Assembly (NCBI GenBank): GCA_002503885.1
Contig: DASQ01000047.1
Location: 1 to 8,319 of the forward strand
Origin: Methanoculleus marisnigri
GTDB lineage: Archaea; Halobacteriota; Methanomicrobia; Methanomicrobiales; Methanoculleaceae
Length of the DNA stretch: 8,319 nucleotides
Reading direction: 5' to 3'
Below are positions 4,921-8,319 of the stretch, in pieces; the stretch's first letter is position 1, and each line of letters starts with the position of its first letter. A program made the position numbers and the translations under genes. Below the pieces are notes generated by a model. It was not told where the DNA came from. It searched no databases and saw nothing but the letters and a program-made list of their open reading frames with translations.

Positions 4921-4924
4921 TATC

Positions 4925-6706
4925 ATGGCAAAGCAGTCAACGATCAGGACCCCCATCGTCTGCGTGATGGGCCACGTAGACCACGGCAAGACATCGCTCC
5001 TGGACAGGATCCGGGGCTCGTCCGTAGTATCCACCGAGAAGGGCGCGATTACGCAGCACATCGGTGCCACGCTCGTCCCCATCGACGCGATAACCAGTAT
5101 GGGCGGAGCCTTGAGCCAGATCAGCGTCAACGTTCCGGGCCTCCTCTTCATCGATACTCCCGGGCACCACGCCTTCACCACCCTCCGTGCGCGCGGCGGG
5201 GCGCTCGCCGACATGGCGATCGTCGTAGTGGACATCAACGAGGGTTTCCGCCCCCAGACGATCGAGGCGCTCCAGATCCTGCGCAACTATAAGACACCGT
5301 TCGTCATCGCGGCGAACAAAGTCGACCGCATCCACGGATGGCGCGTCCAGAAGGGCCAGCCGTTCAAGAAGACGTTTTCGCAGCAGAACGAGCGCGTCCA
5401 GGGCATGGTCGAGACGAAGGTCTACGAACTCGTCGGCAAACTCTCCGACCTCGGGTTCAACTCCGAGCGGTTCGACCGGGTCTCGGACTTTGCGCGGAAC
5501 ATCTGCATCGTGCCGACGAGCGCCATCACCGGCGAGGGCCTTCCCGACATCCTCATGGTGCTGATCGGGCTCGCCCAGCGTTACATGACCGAGAACCTCA
5601 AGGTCAGCGCCGACGGCCCCGGCGCCGGCACGGTGCTCGAGGTGAAGGAGGAGCGGGGGCTCGGGCTGACGCTCGACGTGATCCTCTATGACGGCACCCT
5701 CAAGGTCGGGGACGAGATCGTCGTCGCAGGGAACGACCAGATCATCGAGGCCAAAGTGCGTTCTCTCTTAAAACCCCGCCCTATGAGCGAGATCCTGATC
5801 GAGGAGCGGTTCGAGCGGGTCAAGTCCGTCACCGCCGCTGCGGGTATCAAGGTCGCCGCCCCGAAACTCGACGGGGTCATCGCGGGCTCCCCTCTCCGGG
5901 TCATCCGGGGTGGGAACCGGGACGAGATGATCGAACGGGTCCGCCACGAGGTCCAGGACATCCAGGTGAACCTCTCCGATATCGGGGTCATCATCAGGGC
6001 GGACACCATCGGCGCCCTCGAAGCGCTCTCCAAGGAACTTGAAGGTCACCAGATCCAGGTGATGCGGGCCACGGTCGGGCCGGTCACCCGTCACGACATC
6101 ATCGAGGCGGGGACGATCAAAGACCCTCTCTACAGCGCGATCATTGCCTTCAACACCCCGGTCCTGCCGGACGCGGTCGACACCCTGGCGGACACTTCGA
6201 TGTCCCATGTCAGCATGTTCGAGGGCGGGGTCATCTACCAGCTCCTCGACGACTACGTCGAATGGCGCGAGGCGAAGAAGCAGGAGCTCGAGCGGCAGCA
6301 GTTCGAGAAACTGGTCATGCCCGCAAAGATAAGGATCCTCCCCAACTGCGTCTTCCGGCAGAGCAACCCGGCAGTGGTCGGCGTCCGGATCCTCGGGGGG
6401 AAACTCCAGAGCGGTGTCGACCTGGCCCTCCCGAACGGCAAGAAGGTGGGCCGCATCAAGCAGATCCAGGCGAAGAACGAGACCGTCCAGGAAGCGGAGG
6501 CAGGCAAGGAGGTGGCGATCTCCATCGAGGGGCCGACGGTCGGCCGTCAGATAAACGTCGACGACGACCTCTACGTGGACATACCGGAGCGGCACGTGAA
6601 GGTGATCGAGCGGGAGATGATCAAGCAGTTAAGCCCGAGCCTGCGGGAGACCCTCGAGGAGTTCACCATCCTCAGGCGCCGGCAGGACCCCTTCTGGGGG
6701 AAGTGA
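4925..6706 (+). CDS. infB: Translation initiation factor aIF5B (IF-2 family GTPase)
   Basis: A 593-residue archaeal aIF5B, the GTPase that helps the ribosomal subunits join with initiator tRNA in place. The N-terminal G domain has all motifs: G1 GHVDHGKT (16-23), switch I with T43 and IGAT (46-49), G3 DTPGH (77-81), G4 NKVD (131-134) and G5 TSA (198-200). Domain II follows from about residue 235 (TVLEVKEERGLGLTLDVILYDGTLKVGDEI). Domain III lies in the middle, with VIIRADTIGALEAL, and the C-terminal domain IV contains FRQSNPAVVGVRI and GRIKQIQ. Length is normal for archaea and there is no bacterial N-terminal extension. There is no intein, although several archaeal infB genes carry one. The eS6 gene follows after 118 bp on the same strand with its own promoter-like sequence. 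Confidence 0.97.
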   Translation: MAKQSTIRTPIVCVMGHVDHGKTSLLDRIRGSSVVSTEKGAITQHIGATLVPIDAITSMGGALSQISVNVPGLLFIDTPGHHAFTTLRARGGALADMAIVVVDINEGFRPQTIEALQILRNYKTPFVIAANKVDRIHGWRVQKGQPFKKTFSQQNERVQGMVETKVYELVGKLSDLGFNSERFDRVSDFARNICIVPTSAITGEGLPDILMVLIGLAQRYMTENLKVSADGPGAGTVLEVKEERGLGLTLDVILYDGTLKVGDEIVVAGNDQIIEAKVRSLLKPRPMSEILIEERFERVKSVTAAAGIKVAAPKLDGVIAGSPLRVIRGGNRDEMIERVRHEVQDIQVNLSDIGVIIRADTIGALEALSKELEGHQIQVMRATVGPVTRHDIIEAGTIKDPLYSAIIAFNTPVLPDAVDTLADTSMSHVSMFEGGVIYQLLDDYVEWREAKKQELERQQFEKLVMPAKIRILPNCVFRQSNPAVVGVRILGGKLQSGVDLALPNGKKVGRIKQIQAKNETVQEAEAGKEVAISIEGPTVGRQINVDDDLYVDIPERHVKVIEREMIKQLSPSLRETLEEFTILRRRQDPFWGK

Positions 6707-6771
6707 ACTGCCCTGCTCCCGGGCGCGGGCCTCTCCCGGCTATCATTCCTCTTCAGCCCCGTAAAGGTAGG

Positions 6772-6816
6772 CTTTTAATACCATATTCTCAAATTGTATA
6801 GGTACTTTCGAAGGAG
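6772..6816 (+). promoter_or_regulatory. Promoter and ribosome binding site of the eS6 gene
   Basis: CTTTTAATA at 6772-6780 is a good methanogen-type TATA box in an AT-rich dip after the GC-rich infB end. It would place transcription near 6803. AAGGAG at 6811-6816, with 8 bases before ATG 6825, is a clear Shine-Dalgarno. The gene can therefore be expressed separately from infB. Confidence 0.55.
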
Positions 6817-6824
6817 TCGTTAAC

Positions 6825-7223
6825 ATGGTAGATTTCAAAATTATCCTCTCAGAACCAGAAACCGGGCGCTCATATAAGGTTGATGCGACCGGCCCCGCGG
6901 CAGGAGCGCTCATCGGCAAGCGCATCGGTGAAGAGATCGACGGGGGCGTCCTCGGCCTTACCGGCTACACGATCAAGATCACCGGTGGCACGGACAAGAC
7001 CGGTATCCCGGCACGCCGCGACCTTCCCGGACCCGCACGGAGGAGACTTCTCCTCTCTGAGGGCGTCGGGTTCCACCCGGTCATGGACGGGGAGCGCCGC
7101 AGAAAGTCGGTGCGGGGCAACGAGATCAGCGCCGATTTCGTCCAGATCAACGCCGCCGTGAAGACGAGTGGTGCAAAACCCTTAGCCGAATACTTCAGCA
7201 AGCCCGAGGCGGCGGCTGAATAA
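6825..7223 (+). CDS. rps6e: Small-subunit ribosomal protein eS6 (S6e)
   Basis: A 132-residue archaeal/eukaryotic ribosomal protein of the 30S subunit. It begins FKIILSEPETGRSYKVD, has the basic-acidic GKRIGEEIDG element (residues 31-40), GYTIKITGGTDKTGIPARRD (47-66; the family's GG.D..G.P signature) and ERRRKSVRGNEIS (90-102, the RRRKSVRG core). The C-terminal tail after AVKTSGAKPL is short and ends AAAE, as in archaea; the long kinase-target tail of the eukaryotic protein is absent. The start is fixed by AAGGAG 8 bases upstream. In many archaea the aIF2-gamma gene follows eS6; here a convergent radical SAM gene follows instead. Confidence 0.96.
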   Translation: MVDFKIILSEPETGRSYKVDATGPAAGALIGKRIGEEIDGGVLGLTGYTIKITGGTDKTGIPARRDLPGPARRRLLLSEGVGFHPVMDGERRRKSVRGNEISADFVQINAAVKTSGAKPLAEYFSKPEAAAE

Positions 7224-7233
7224 ATCAGCACCC

Positions 7234-7258
7234 ATCTTTTTCTCGAGATCTGTTTTTC
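7234..7258 (+). terminator. Terminator of the eS6 gene
   Basis: Two T-runs (7237-7241 and 7253-7257) flank the palindrome TCTCGAGA (7241-7248), beginning 13 bases after the eS6 stop. T-rich tracts like these are the main archaeal termination signal. The site lies in the 81-bp gap between two convergent genes. Confidence 0.6.
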
Positions 7259-7304
7259 CTGGAGGGGCTCCGGGACGATCCACCCTGCATCTCCGTTCTT
7301 TGTT

Positions 7305-8303
7305 CTACCGACCGCGCCAGGGTTCTCTGAGCGTGGCGGGGCAGCGGTCGCGGAGGGGGCATGCCCCGCAGTCACGGGGATGGGTGGGACACCCGCACGC
7401 CGCGGCATACGCAGCGGTGAGCGCCGCTCTCGGCTCTCCTCCGTATGCAGCGGTAAGCCGTGCTGCCCCGGCGGCGACCTCATCCGGCACCGTCTCGGGG
7501 TAGTAACCGCTCCAGGCCACGTCCTCGAGTCCCATGTCACGGCAGACCGAGCAGAGGCGTTCCATCTGCTCCTTCGACGGCCCCGGATGGTAATAGAGAA
7601 CGTTATTTGGCCGAAACCCGATGAGCCGGTAGGGCACGCCCGGGTCGAGCGAGGCGATGAACGCCGCGACGGCACCCACCTCCCCGTCGGTCATGCCGGG
7701 GATCACCACCGTCCGAAATACCCTGATGCGGTCTCTCCCCTCGTGCACGAGGTACTCCGCGTTCCTGAGCACCGGACCTACCGGCGCTCCCGTGAGGGCG
7801 CGATGGACCGGGTCCGACCATGCCTTGATCTCAAGGGTGATCACCCGGCAGAGGGCGACGATCCGCTCCATCGTCGCCTCTGTTGCAAAGCCGCCGGTCG
7901 AGATCCCGATCCCGAGATCGAGCCCCTGCCGCTTCACCTCGGCCGCCACTTCTTCGATGTAGGGGAGGTGAATGATCGGGTCCCCGCCCGTGAAGCCGAT
8001 CGTCCGGATACGCCGGCCCCTGTAGGCGGCAATCCGCTCACGGGCTTCGGCCACCAGCACCGCTGCCGGCACGTAACCGGCGTACTGCCAGCCGGGGTCG
8101 GGGTACTGTGAGATCCGGTAGGCGTTGCAGTGGAGGCAGCGGTAGCAGCATCCGAGCAGGGTGACGATGTAACTCGCGAGGGATCCCGAACACATCGTCG
8201 CCGCCACCTCCGCACGGCCGACACGGCATACCCCCCGCTCTCCCCGGAGGCGGTCGACGCTGCATCTCCACTCGCAGAGGCGGCAGGACTCGAGGTCTTT
8301 CAT
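7305..8303 (-). CDS. Radical SAM protein, PflX-like (COG1313-type), with extra Cys motifs
   Basis: A 332-residue radical SAM enzyme. Residues 7-26 have the family's N-terminal cysteine pattern C7-X2-C10-X3-C14 with GERGVC26, as in PflX-type (pyruvate formate-lyase activase-like) proteins. The catalytic cluster motif CX3CX2C is C52-C56-C59 in GCCYRCLHCN. GGDP (106-109) is the SAM-contacting GGE-type motif, and the barrel continues through ITLEIKAW and RLIGFRPNN. The C-terminus carries C303, C305, C312, C315 and C321. The last four have the spacing CX6CX2CX5C and could bind another Fe-S cluster. The substrate is unknown. The ATG at 8303 has no Shine-Dalgarno; a TGA lies 6 bases upstream on the same strand, so the gene may be coupled to an upstream gene outside the window. 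It is convergent with the eS6 gene. Confidence 0.9.
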   Translation of the reverse strand: MKDLESCRLCEWRCSVDRLRGERGVCRVGRAEVAATMCSGSLASYIVTLLGCCYRCLHCNAYRISQYPDPGWQYAGYVPAAVLVAEARERIAAYRGRRIRTIGFTGGDPIIHLPYIEEVAAEVKRQGLDLGIGISTGGFATEATMERIVALCRVITLEIKAWSDPVHRALTGAPVGPVLRNAEYLVHEGRDRIRVFRTVVIPGMTDGEVGAVAAFIASLDPGVPYRLIGFRPNNVLYYHPGPSKEQMERLCSVCRDMGLEDVAWSGYYPETVPDEVAAGAARLTAAYGGEPRAALTAAYAAACGCPTHPRDCGACPLRDRCPATLREPWRGR

Positions 8304-8319
8304 AAAAATCAGGCAGGAG

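Noticed and set aside
4916..4924. GTG start for infB at 4916
   Set aside because: This GTG lies within the GGTGAT ribosome binding site that serves ATG 4925, and the extra residues are not part of the family.
5768..6595. A 275-codon minus-strand open frame antisense to infB
   Set aside because: It is the antisense shadow of a conserved GTPase gene. The composition is dominated by Asp, Val and Leu and no domain is recognisable.

Overview
The window is archaeal and most likely from a methanogen of the order Methanomicrobiales (Methanoculleus-like). This is a judgement from gene content and style, not from a database match. The evidence is an archaeal/eukaryotic-type initiation factor aIF5B without bacterial N-terminal extensions, ribosomal protein eS6, a tRNA-His with no encoded CCA, GGTGAT- and GGAG-type ribosome binding sites, several genes that look leaderless, and a GC-rich host background. 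The left edge is visibly more AT-rich and belongs to a transposon.

Layout, left to right. (1) Positions 1-547 are one side of an IS605-type insertion sequence. It holds the first 17 codons of a divergent tnpB (minus strand, cut by the window edge), a complete HUH/Y1 transposase tnpA (plus strand) and a terminal hairpin that contains the tnpA stop codon. (2) The element sits inside a HEPN-type toxin gene (hepT, minus strand). Only the first 64 codons remain on this side, and the new stop codon straddles the junction. The partner nucleotidyltransferase antitoxin mntA is intact just upstream of hepT. (3) Positions 1124-2176 are a broken gene for a secreted CotH-family protein with a frameshift near its N-terminus and a large internal deletion. 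(4) About 490 bases without a recognisable gene follow. (5) Next is a minus-strand gene for a serpin lipoprotein with an inhibitory-type hinge and reactive loop. (6) A non-coding stretch follows with a perfect 11-bp hairpin, then tRNA-His(GTG) on the minus strand, then a cluster of covarying hairpin repeats. (7) Plus-strand core translation genes come next: infB (aIF5B) and the eS6 gene. (8) A convergent minus-strand radical SAM gene has extra cysteine motifs at both ends and runs almost to the window edge.

The right half (infB, eS6) is conserved core genome. The left half (IS, disabled toxin-antitoxin pair, cotH pseudogene, serpin) looks like an accessory region undergoing decay. The cotH remnant and the serpin both encode exported, probably lipid-anchored proteins, so this side of the locus once contributed to the cell surface. 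The points most worth a second look are the transposon-made stop codon that leaves an orphan MntA, the covarying hairpin family upstream of infB, a leader segment complementary to the tRNA-His D-arm, and an endonuclease III-like CX6CX2CX5C motif at the C-terminus of the radical SAM protein.
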